Assembly: GCA_021811865.1 (NCBI GenBank)
Contig: JAKAQB010000002.1
Location: 62,001-126,000, forward strand
Length of the DNA stretch: 64,000 nt
Origin: Actinomycetes bacterium
GTDB taxonomy: Bacteria > Actinomycetota > Acidimicrobiia > Acidimicrobiales > Palsa-688
Reading direction: 5' to 3'
Below are positions 31,765 through 39,250 of this stretch, one piece after another (positions within the stretch are counted from its first letter, which is position 1; each line of letters starts with the position of its first letter). Both the position numbers and the translations under genes were made by a program. A model generated the notes under the pieces. That model did no database searches. It saw only the letters and a list, made by a program, of their open reading frames with translations, and was not told the origin of the DNA.

Positions 31765-34440
31765 CTAGCGCAGGCGGCGCACGGCCAGTTCGGGATGGGG
31801 CGTCGGGCGCTGGACGCACAGCCGCATGCCCGCCACCGCCGCGGCGCCGGCGCCCACCACCACCGGCTCGAGGTCGAGGTGGGTGACCTCCGGGCGGTCC
31901 TCGACGAGCCGTCCCACCCGCAGCAGCAGCCCCTCGACGGCGGTGGTCTCGCCCGCCGACCACGGCCGCCCGTCGGGGCGGTGCAGCCCGAGCACCTCGC
32001 TACGCAGCTCGGCGGCATCGATGTCGGTGAGCGGCAGGATGCGGCTCGCCCGGGTCCGCACCGGCTCGCCGAGGCGCCCGCAGGCGCCGAGGGTCACCAA
32101 CGGCCCGAGCTCGGGGTCCTGCGCCACCCCGACGGCGATGTCCCAGCCGGGCGGCGCCGACGCCTGGATCAGCACGGGACCTCTCGGTGCCAGCTCCGCC
32201 CAGGCGAGGCGGACCGCCTGCGCCTCGGGGAGCCACAGGCGGATGGACTGCCGGTCCGGCTTCGTCAGTGCCGACCCGGGGTCGACGAGGGCGACGACCG
32301 GGTAGCAAAGAGCCTCCGCGGCGCCCACGGCGTCGTCGGCGCCGGTGACCCGGCGGGAGGGGAGCAGCCCGATGCCGTACGCCGCCGCCACGGCGGCCAC
32401 CGCTGGCCTGTCGAGCCACGTGCGGGCGCTGGAGGCGAGGGCCGCCTCGACGACGGCTTGCGCCGCCGCAGCGTCCACCGTCAGATCGGGGAGGGTGCCG
32501 GCCGGCCGGCGGCGCCACAGGGCGTAGTCGGTGACCCGGCCGAGCGCCCGCGCCGCCGACTCGGGGAAGGCGAATGACGGCACCCCGCCGGCCAGGCGCC
32601 CCCGGCGCCCGAGCAGGCTGCCGACGACCGGTTTGGCCGGCGCCGCCTGCCGGGCCGTGGCGATGGCGCCGGCGACGTCGCCGATCGGCGCCGCCAGCAG
32701 GCTCGTGTACAAGGCGATGCCAGCGTCGACGCCATCGTCGGCGAGGGCGACGGCGAGGGCGCGGCCGAGGGTGGCGGGGGTGGCGTCGGGCGGGAGGTCC
32801 ACGGGGTTGGCGACCTGCGACGGGTCGGGGAGCACCGACCGGAGCTGTTGCTGGGTCCTGGCCGACAGCTCCACCACCTCCAGGCCGGCGGCGCGGGCCG
32901 CGCCGGCGGCGAGGGCACCCGGCCCGCCGCCGCTGCCGATGATGGCCACACGGCGGCCGGCGGGGAGCGGCTGGCTCGCCAGGACCTGGGCCACGTCGAG
33001 CAGCTCCTCGAGCGTCTCGGTCCGGATGACCCCGGTCTGGCGGAACAGGGCGGCCACCGCCCGGTCGTCGCCGGCGGGCCCCGTGGCCGGCGTCGGGTCG
33101 CCGGGTGCCGGCGTCGGGTCGCCGCTCTTCACCGCGACGACGGGCTTGTTGCGTGCGACCCGCCGGGCGATCCGGGCGAAGGTGCGGGGGTTGCCGAAGG
33201 TCTCGATGTACATGCACACGACCGTCGTTCGCCCGTCCCCGTCCCAGTACTGGAGCAGGTCGTTGCCGCTGATGTCCGCCTTGTTGCCCGTCGAGACGAA
33301 CGTCGACACCCCGAGACCCCGGCGGTTGAGCTCGTCGAGCAGCACCACCCCGAGCGCCCCCGACTGGGCGATGAAGCCGATCCCGCCGGCGGGGGGCATG
33401 GCGGCGAAGGTCGCCGCCAGCCGGACACCGGGGTCGGTGTTGAGGACGCCCATGCAGTTGGGCCCGACGAGGCGCATCCCGTTGCGGCGCGCTTCGGTGA
33501 CGAGGCGCCGCTCCGCCTCCCGCCCGGCGTCGTCCCGGTCGGCGAAGCCCGAGGAGATCACGACCAGACCCCCGACGTGCTTGCGGACGCACTGCTCGAC
33601 CACACCGGGGACGGCGTCGGCGCGGACGGCGACGACGGCCAGCTCGACGGTGTCGGGTATGTCCAGGACGCTCCGGTACGCCCGCACGCTGCAGACGTGC
33701 TCGGCCTCCGGGTTGACGGGGTACACCGGGCCGTCGAACCCGCCGGAGAGGAGGTTGCGCACCAACTGGTGGCCCAGGGTGCCCTCCCGGCGGCTGGCGC
33801 CGATCACGGCGACGCTGCGCGGCGCCAGCAGGCGCCGCACCGAGCGGGCCGTGGCCGCCCGCTCCCGGTCGTGGGCGAGCGCCAGGGAGGCCTCCGTCGC
33901 CACGATGGGGAAGGCCACCCGGATGACGCCGTCGGCGAAGGTCCGCTCGTCGTCGAAGCCTGCCTTGTGGAACACCCGGAGCATGCGGCTGTTGCCGGGG
34001 AGGGTGTCGGCCACGAATCGCGAGATGCCTGCCGCCCGGGCGAAGGTGACCAAGTGCTCGAGCAGCACCGTCCCCAACCCCCGGCCCTGGTGGGCGTCGT
34101 CGACGAGGAAGGCGACCTCCGCCTCGCCGCCCTCCCCGGCCCGGGAGGGGAGGTGCTCGTAGCGGCCGACGGCGATGATGTCGTCGCCGAGCAGCGCAAC
34201 CAGGGCGAGTCGGTCGACGTAGTCCACGTTCACGAACCGCTCTAGCATCTGAGGCGACAGCGTTGTCACAGGGCTGAAGAACCGGAAGTAGATCGTCTCC
34301 GCCGACAACCGGCCGTGCAGGGCTTCGATCGCCGGGCCGTCGGTCGGCCGGATCGGCCGGACGTGGACGGTACCGCCGTCGCGGAGGACGACGTCCCACT
34401 CCCAGCGCTCCGGGTAGGCCGGGGCGTCGATGGCGGTCAC
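31765..34440 (-). CDS. GNAT acetyltransferase fused to NDP-forming acyl-CoA synthetase domains
   Basis: 891 residues from GTG 34440, one base after the Rrf2 stop. Residues ~10-165 are a GNAT domain (VHVRPIRPTDGPAIEALHGR, acetyl-CoA motif VDDAHQGRGLGTVLLEHLV). Then a CoA-binding domain (SVAVIGASRREGTLGHQLVR), succinyl-CoA-ligase-like domains (GPNCMGVLNTDPGVRL, FIAQSGALGVVLLDELNRRG) and a C-terminal ATP-grasp-like region. The order GNAT first is the actinobacterial form of the Pat/Pka lysine acetyltransferases that inactivate acetyl-CoA synthetase; substrates here are inferred. Co-transcription with an Rrf2 regulator suggests redox or metabolic control. Confidence 0.88.
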   Translation of the reverse strand: MTAIDAPAYPERWEWDVVLRDGGTVHVRPIRPTDGPAIEALHGRLSAETIYFRFFSPVTTLSPQMLERFVNVDYVDRLALVALLGDDIIAVGRYEHLPSRAGEGGEAEVAFLVDDAHQGRGLGTVLLEHLVTFARAAGISRFVADTLPGNSRMLRVFHKAGFDDERTFADGVIRVAFPIVATEASLALAHDRERAATARSVRRLLAPRSVAVIGASRREGTLGHQLVRNLLSGGFDGPVYPVNPEAEHVCSVRAYRSVLDIPDTVELAVVAVRADAVPGVVEQCVRKHVGGLVVISSGFADRDDAGREAERRLVTEARRNGMRLVGPNCMGVLNTDPGVRLAATFAAMPPAGGIGFIAQSGALGVVLLDELNRRGLGVSTFVSTGNKADISGNDLLQYWDGDGRTTVVCMYIETFGNPRTFARIARRVARNKPVVAVKSGDPTPAPGDPTPATGPAGDDRAVAALFRQTGVIRTETLEELLDVAQVLASQPLPAGRRVAIIGSGGGPGALAAGAARAAGLEVVELSARTQQQLRSVLPDPSQVANPVDLPPDATPATLGRALAVALADDGVDAGIALYTSLLAAPIGDVAGAIATARQAAPAKPVVGSLLGRRGRLAGGVPSFAFPESAARALGRVTDYALWRRRPAGTLPDLTVDAAAAQAVVEAALASSARTWLDRPAVAAVAAAYGIGLLPSRRVTGADDAVGAAEALCYPVVALVDPGSALTKPDRQSIRLWLPEAQAVRLAWAELAPRGPVLIQASAPPGWDIAVGVAQDPELGPLVTLGACGRLGEPVRTRASRILPLTDIDAAELRSEVLGLHRPDGRPWSAGETTAVEGLLLRVGRLVEDRPEVTHLDLEPVVVGAGAAAVAGMRLCVQRPTPHPELAVRRLR

Positions 34441-34441
34441 C

Positions 34442-34915
34442 TCAGCCGACAGGGGCGACCGGTGCGGCCGGCGCCAGCGGCAGTGATGCCTCCAGGGCGC
34501 CACCGGCGGTGCGTCGCACCATGTCTGCCAGCGTGAAGGAGTCGAGGTGGTGGCGCATGTGCTCGCCGACCTCCGCCCACAGGGCGAGCAGGGCACACTG
34601 GCCTTCGTGGTCGCACGCCCCGTTCTGGTGCGGCTCGCCAAAATCGCCGGCGACTATCGGCCCGTCGACGGCGCTCACGATCTCCCCCAGGGTGATTGCC
34701 TCGGCCGGACGGGCCAGGACGTAGCCGCCACCGACGCCGCGCTTGGAGCGCACCAGGCCGGCGCCCTTCACGGCCAGCAGGATCTGCTCGAGGTACGGCT
34801 GGGGCAGACCGGTTCGCAGCGCGATGTCGCGCACCGACGTGGGCTGCTCGTCGGCGTGCAGGGCCAGCGACAGCAGCGCCCGGCTCGCGTAGTCGCCGCG
34901 CGTCGAGACCTTCAC
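34442..34915 (-). CDS. Rrf2-family transcription regulator
   Basis: 157 residues from GTG 34915. Winged helix-turn-helix (VSTRGDYASRALLSLALHAD, TSVRDIALRTGLPQPYLEQI, LVRSKRGVGGGYVLARP). The Fe-S region has only two cysteines (GACDHEGQCALLALW); the third of IscR/NsrR-type proteins is not seen, so a standard three-Cys cluster is unlikely. It overlaps the same operon as the GNAT/acyl-CoA synthetase gene and is divergent, 38 bases away, from the phosphodiesterase gene. Confidence 0.88.
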   Translation of the reverse strand: MKVSTRGDYASRALLSLALHADEQPTSVRDIALRTGLPQPYLEQILLAVKGAGLVRSKRGVGGGYVLARPAEAITLGEIVSAVDGPIVAGDFGEPHQNGACDHEGQCALLALWAEVGEHMRHHLDSFTLADMVRRTAGGALEASLPLAPAAPVAPVG

Positions 34916-34921
34916 GGGCCC

Positions 34922-34927
34922 ATGGTA
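34922..34927 (-). promoter_or_regulatory. -10 element (TACCAT) for the Rrf2 operon, leaderless type
   Basis: On the minus strand TACCAT ends six bases before GTG 34915. The whole divergent gap is 38 bases, so both promoters must be of this compact kind or lie inside the neighbouring gene. Confidence 0.5.
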
Positions 34928-34940
34928 GGCGCCGGGTCGG

Positions 34941-34946
34941 TAGCGT
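34941..34946 (+). promoter_or_regulatory. -10 element (TAGCGT) for the phosphodiesterase-Bpa gene, leaderless type
   Basis: TAGCGT ends seven bases before ATG 34954. The surrounding TCGGTAGCGTCGG is identical to the sequence in front of fbiC. Confidence 0.55.
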
Positions 34947-34953
34947 CGGCCGG

Positions 34954-36615
34954 ATGTTCCCCCCCGCCCCGACCCTCCCCGCCTACGGTGGCGCGTGCCT
35001 CTCCGGCCTCCTGCCGGCGCTGCTCGCCGCCCCCGGTGAGCGTCCCGCCTGGGTGCCCGAGCCGGCGGCCGACGCCCGCCAGGTCCTGCTCCTGGTCCTC
35101 GACGGCCTCGGGTGGGAGCAGCTCCAGGCGCGCCCGGCACTGGCGCCGACCCTGGCGGCCATGGCGGGCGGGCCGATCACCTCGGTCGCTCCCACCACCA
35201 CGGCGACCGCCCTCACGTCGATCTCGACGGGGCGGGCGCCGGCCGACCACGGCGTCGTCGGCTACCGCGTCCGGGTCGTCGGCCCCCAGGGTGAGGAGGT
35301 GATGAACGTGCTGCGCTGGACCACGGCGTCGGGCGACGCCCGGGGTTTCGTGGCACCGGAGACGTTCTCCTCCGCCGAGCCCTTCGGTGGGCGGAGGCTG
35401 CCGGTCGTGAGCCGGTCGAAGTTCAACGGCTCCGGGTTCTCCGTGGCCCACCTCCGCAACGCCGTCAACCGCAGCTGGCATCTCCCCTCCGGGATGGCGG
35501 TGGAGGTGGCTGCCGCCCTGGCCGAGGGTGAGGCGCTGGTGTACGCCTACTACGACGGGATCGACACGGTCGCCCACGCCGCCGGCCTCGGCGCCCACTA
35601 CGACGCCGAGCTCCGCTGGACCGACCGCCTCGTCGCCGATCTCCTCTCCCTGCTCCCACGAGGCGCCGTGCTGGTGGTGACCGCCGACCACGGCCAGGTG
35701 GAGGTGGGGGGCGGGGCCACCGCCCTCGACCGGGCGGTCCTCGATGGCGTTCGCCTGATGTCGGGGGAGGCCCGGTTCCGGTGGCTCCACGTCCGCGACG
35801 GTGCCGCCGGCGACGTGCGGGCGGCAGTCGCCGAGCGCTACGGGGCCGAGGCCTGGGTGCGCACGCTCGACGAGCTCGATGCCGACGGGTGGTACGGCGG
35901 CCGGCTCGGTCCCGTCGTGCGCGAGCGGCTCGGGGACGTGGCCCTCGTCCCGTTCCGGCCGGTTGCCTACCTCGAGCCCGACGACGACGGCGAGGCGCGC
36001 CTGGTGTGCCGCCACGGCTCGCTCACCGCCGGCGAGGTGCTGGTGCCCCTGCTGGCCGCCGCCGGCGTCGGGGCGAGTAGTGGCGGGGTGGTGGGCAAGC
36101 CTTTCCGGGAGAGGCAGACTGGAGGCATGTCCCCAGAGGAGCGGTTGCCGTCAGAGCTCGTGATCGTGCATGGCCCCGGCCCGGACCAAGATGGTGAGAA
36201 CGCTGTCAACGAGATGGTCGAGCAGCCGGCGAAGATCATGCGGATCGGCTCGATGATCAAGCAGCTCCTCGACGAGGTGCGCCAGGCGCCTCTCGACGAG
36301 GCGAGCCGCACCCGCCTGCGTGACGTCTACGACACTTCGGTCAAGGAGCTGGCGAGCGGCCTGTCCCCGGACCTGAGGGAGGAGTTGGAGCGCCTGACGC
36401 TGCCCTTCGGCGAGGAGGGCGTGCCGAGCGAGAGCGAGTTGCGCGTCGCCCAAGCCCAGCTGGTCGGATGGCTCGAGGGCCTGTTCCACGGCATCCAGGC
36501 GACCCTGTTCGCCCAGCAGATGGCCGCCCGCAACCAGCTCGAGGAGATGCGCCGGCGCAGCCTGCCGGCCGCCCCCGAAGACCGGGCGGCCCAGCCGGGG
36601 GGCACCTACCTGTAG
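34954..36615 (+). CDS. alkaline-phosphatase-superfamily phosphodiesterase in one frame with bacterial proteasome activator Bpa
   Basis: 553 residues without an internal stop. Residues ~1-375 are a nucleotide-pyrophosphatase/phosphodiesterase-type domain: metal and nucleophile motifs VLLLVLDGLGWEQ and SVAPTTTATALTSISTGRAP, AYYDGIDTVAHAAG, and VVTADHGQVEV. From about residue 400 the sequence is a complete Bpa: VEQPAKIMRIGSMIKQLLDE, APLDEASRTRLRDVY, ELERLTLPFGEEGVPSE, LVGWLEGLFHGIQATLFAQQ, ending GGTYL, the C-terminal proteasome-docking tail. Either it is a real fusion, or Bpa is started separately at ATG 36127 (GGAGG one base before it, GGAGAGG twelve before). Bpa opens the 20S proteasome gate for unstructured substrates. 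Confidence 0.85.
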   Translation: MFPPAPTLPAYGGACLSGLLPALLAAPGERPAWVPEPAADARQVLLLVLDGLGWEQLQARPALAPTLAAMAGGPITSVAPTTTATALTSISTGRAPADHGVVGYRVRVVGPQGEEVMNVLRWTTASGDARGFVAPETFSSAEPFGGRRLPVVSRSKFNGSGFSVAHLRNAVNRSWHLPSGMAVEVAAALAEGEALVYAYYDGIDTVAHAAGLGAHYDAELRWTDRLVADLLSLLPRGAVLVVTADHGQVEVGGGATALDRAVLDGVRLMSGEARFRWLHVRDGAAGDVRAAVAERYGAEAWVRTLDELDADGWYGGRLGPVVRERLGDVALVPFRPVAYLEPDDDGEARLVCRHGSLTAGEVLVPLLAAAGVGASSGGVVGKPFRERQTGGMSPEERLPSELVIVHGPGPDQDGENAVNEMVEQPAKIMRIGSMIKQLLDEVRQAPLDEASRTRLRDVYDTSVKELASGLSPDLREELERLTLPFGEEGVPSESELRVAQAQLVGWLEGLFHGIQATLFAQQMAARNQLEEMRRRSLPAAPEDRAAQPGGTYL

Positions 36616-36719
36616 CGCTGGAGCGCTTCGCGGATCACTGCCACCAATCGGCTGCGGTCATGGACGACGTCCCACCAGGTGTAGACGAGCAGTTGCTGGC
36701 CGCCGAGCCGCACCTCCAC
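36606..36719 (-). pseudogene. C-terminal fragment of a DUF559 (Vsr-like) endonuclease gene
   Basis: The 37-residue minus-strand frame (VEVRLGGQQLLVYTWWDVVH, then RSRLVAVIREALQ) matches the end of DUF559 nucleases, where a VLRxTWxDV strand is followed by a helix ending in IRxAL. The catalytic part is missing. It sits between the fbiC stop and the end of the phosphodiesterase-Bpa gene, overlapping the latter's last ten bases. Confidence 0.5.
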
Positions 36720-36728
36720 CCAGGATCT

Positions 36729-39032
36729 CTACGGCACACGGGTGGGCGCGCTGGCCGGCGCCACCCCGACCCGCCCGTACAGCGTGGTCCGCTGCTGCAG
36801 CGGGCGGCCGAGGGGCTCGACGATCCGCCTGAAGTCCTCGGGGGTCATCAGCTGCCCGTGCGTGGCGCCGGCGGCGCGTGAGATGTTCTCGTCCATGAGG
36901 GTGCCGCCGAGGTCGTTGCAGCCGGCGGCGAGCAGCTGGGGGATGGCGTCGGGACCGAGCTTCACCCACGACGCCTGGACGTTGGGGATGGCGCCGGCGT
37001 AGGCGATGCGCCCGACGGCGTGGATGAGGACCGCCTCGCGGAACGTCGGGCCACGCCGGGACCGCTTCTGGAGGTAGATGGGTGTGGCCATGTGGACGAA
37101 CGGGAGGGGCACGAGCTCCGTGAACCCGCCGGTCTCGCGCTGGAGCGCCCGGGTGCGCAGGAGGTGGCGGGCCCAGTGCACGGGCCGCTCGACGGCGCCG
37201 AACATGATCGTCACGTTGGATCGCAACCCGACGGCGTGGGCGCTGCGGTGCGCCTCGAGCCACTCGTCGGTGCTGACCTTGTCGGGGCAGAGCACCGCCC
37301 GCACCTCGTCGTCGAGGATCTCGGCGGCGGTGCCGGGGAGTGACCGCAGGCCGGCGTCCTTCAGCCGGCGCAGGTAGGAGGTGAGCGGTTCGCCGAGCCG
37401 GCGGGCGCCCTCGGTGACCTCGAGCGCCGTGAAGCCGTGGATGTGGATTGTCGGGGACGCCGCCCGGACAGCCCTGATGACCTCGAGGTAGTAGTCCCCG
37501 TCGAACTTGGGGTGGATGCCGCCCTGCAGGCACACCTCGGTGGCGCCGAGCTTCTCGGCCTCGGCGACGCGGCGGCCGATCTCGTCGAAGTCGAGCAGGT
37601 AAGGGTCTCCTCGGAGGTTGAGTGACAGCGGCCCCTTGCTGAAAGCGCAGAAACGGCACTTGAAGGTGCAGACGTTGGTGTAGTTGATGTTGCGGTTGAC
37701 GACGTAGGTGACGGCGTCGCCCGCCTCCCGGCGGCGGATCTCGTCGGCGACCAGAGCGACCGCCCGCACCTCGGGTCCCCGAGCCCCGAAGAGGGTGACG
37801 AGCTCTTCCTCGCCGAGCTCCTCGCCGGCGAGGGCGCCGGCGAGGACCTCCCCGACGGCGCCGCCTGCCGACGGGCGCGCCCCCGGCACGACCAGCACCG
37901 GCGGGGGGGTGTCGCCTCCTGAGCACCAGGCCTCGAGGTCCCGGCCGAGGCCCTCGGCGTCCGAGTGGTCGAGGACCGGGAACCGCATGGCCGGGTCGAG
38001 CCAGCGCTCGGCTCGAGCCGCGAACGACGGGTAGACGGTGAGGCGGGGCGCCAGCGTGCGGCCCCGTTGCTCGGTGGCGGTGCGGAGGGCCTCGATGGCC
38101 GGCCAGGGGCGTTCGGGGTTCACGTGGTCGGGCGTGATCGGGGAGACCCCGCCCCAGTCGTCGATGCCGGCGTCGAGCAGGGCAGCGAAGTCGTCGGAGA
38201 GGTTGGGCGGCGCCTGCAGGTGGATGGACGGGGGGAGGAGCAGGCGGGCCGCGGCGATGGTCCGCAAGTAGTCGTCGTCGCCGGGGGCGGGGGTCGCGTG
38301 CATCGCCGTGCCGGGCTTGGGCAGGAAGTTCTGGACGATCACCTCCTGCACGTGACCCCACCGCCCGTGGGCGGCAGCGATGGCATCGAGGGAGCGGACC
38401 CGGTCGGCGAAGGTCTCGCCGATGCCGACGAGGATGCCCGTGGTGAACGGGATGGAGAGCGCGCCGGCGGCTTCGAGGGTCGCCAGGCGGCGGGCCGGGG
38501 TCTTGTCGGGCGAACCCCGGTGGGCGGCCAGGCCGTCGACGAGGACCTCGAGCATCATGCCCTGCGAGGCGGTGACGGGCCGCAGGGTGGCGAGCTCCTC
38601 GGCGGACAGCGCGCCGGCGTTGGCGTGGGGGAGCAGGCCGGTCTCGTCCCGTACGGCCGCGCACGCCGCCGCCAGGTACTCGACGGTCGACGAGAAGCCC
38701 TCCGACGCCAGCCACCGGGCGGCCACCGGGTAGCGCTGCTCGGGGCGCTCGCCGAGGGTGAACAGCACCTCGTGGCATCCAGCCGCCGCCCCCCTGCGGG
38801 CGATGGCGAGCACCTCTTCGATCGTGAGGAACGGCGAGGCGACGCGGGCAGGCGCCTTGGCGAAGGTGCAGTAGCCGCAGCGGTCCCGGCACAGCTCGGT
38901 CAGCGGCACGAACACCTTGGGCGAGAAGGTGGTGCGGGTGCCGAAGGCGGTGTCGCGAACCGCTCGCGCCGCCGCCATGAGCTCGTCGAGAGGAGTGGCG
39001 GCCAAGCCGCCCGGGCTGAGATCGAAGGTCAC
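36729..39032 (-). CDS. fbiC: FO synthase, fused CofG-CofH (FbiC)
   Basis: 767 residues. Two radical-SAM domains: N-terminal CofG half with LTELCRDRCGYCTFAKAP (Cys 48, 52, 55) and C-terminal CofH half with YTNVCTFKCRFCAFSKG (about 453-460). CofG landmarks SPITPDHVNPERPWP and CofH landmarks EVCLQGGIHPKFDGDYYLEV and NDLGGTLMDENISRAAGA are present. It makes the deazaflavin chromophore FO of coenzyme F420 from a tyrosine-derived intermediate and a ribityl-pyrimidine. Start is GTG 39032; a TAGCGT seven bases upstream supports it. Confidence 0.95.
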   Translation of the reverse strand: MTFDLSPGGLAATPLDELMAAARAVRDTAFGTRTTFSPKVFVPLTELCRDRCGYCTFAKAPARVASPFLTIEEVLAIARRGAAAGCHEVLFTLGERPEQRYPVAARWLASEGFSSTVEYLAAACAAVRDETGLLPHANAGALSAEELATLRPVTASQGMMLEVLVDGLAAHRGSPDKTPARRLATLEAAGALSIPFTTGILVGIGETFADRVRSLDAIAAAHGRWGHVQEVIVQNFLPKPGTAMHATPAPGDDDYLRTIAAARLLLPPSIHLQAPPNLSDDFAALLDAGIDDWGGVSPITPDHVNPERPWPAIEALRTATEQRGRTLAPRLTVYPSFAARAERWLDPAMRFPVLDHSDAEGLGRDLEAWCSGGDTPPPVLVVPGARPSAGGAVGEVLAGALAGEELGEEELVTLFGARGPEVRAVALVADEIRRREAGDAVTYVVNRNINYTNVCTFKCRFCAFSKGPLSLNLRGDPYLLDFDEIGRRVAEAEKLGATEVCLQGGIHPKFDGDYYLEVIRAVRAASPTIHIHGFTALEVTEGARRLGEPLTSYLRRLKDAGLRSLPGTAAEILDDEVRAVLCPDKVSTDEWLEAHRSAHAVGLRSNVTIMFGAVERPVHWARHLLRTRALQRETGGFTELVPLPFVHMATPIYLQKRSRRGPTFREAVLIHAVGRIAYAGAIPNVQASWVKLGPDAIPQLLAAGCNDLGGTLMDENISRAAGATHGQLMTPEDFRRIVEPLGRPLQQRTTLYGRVGVAPASAPTRVP

Positions 39033-39039
39033 AGGACCG

Positions 39040-39045
39040 ACGCTA
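39040..39045 (-). promoter_or_regulatory. -10 element (TAGCGT) for fbiC, leaderless type
   Basis: TAGCGT on the minus strand ends exactly seven bases before the GTG start, embedded in TCGGTAGCGTCGG as at 34937-34949. Confidence 0.55.
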
Positions 39046-39143
39046 CCGAAGGCGGGCCGCCGGGCGAGCGCCGCCGCCGGGCGAGCGCCGCCGCCGGCGG
39101 CGGCGAGCCACGGAGGGGTGCTGGAGCCGACGGCCCGGCGCGC

Positions 39144-39213
39144 TAGCCTTCCCCGCGAGGAATCACACCGGTGTAAGCCTGTCCACAGGCCCGTCCACAG
39201 CTCCTGTGGATCA
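39144..39213 (+). promoter_or_regulatory. dnaE promoter and DnaA-box-like cluster
   Basis: TAGCCT (39144-39149) is a candidate -10, giving a leader of about 95 nt. In that leader lie CTGTCCACA (39179-39187), CCGTCCACA (39191-39199) and TGTGGATCA (39205-39213, the inverse of TGATCCACA). The first and third differ by one base from the DnaA boxes TTGTCCACA and TTATCCACA; the second by two. The palindrome ACACCGGTGT (39165-39174) lies just upstream. Confidence 0.5.
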
Positions 39214-39250
39214 CCGTGGTCGGGACGCCGAGCGAGGAGGAGAATCGGCT

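Noticed and set aside
39179..39213. Replication origin suggested by DnaA-box-like sites
   Set aside because: Only three imperfect boxes, no AT-rich unwinding region and no dnaA, dnaN or gyrase genes nearby; gene regulation is more likely.
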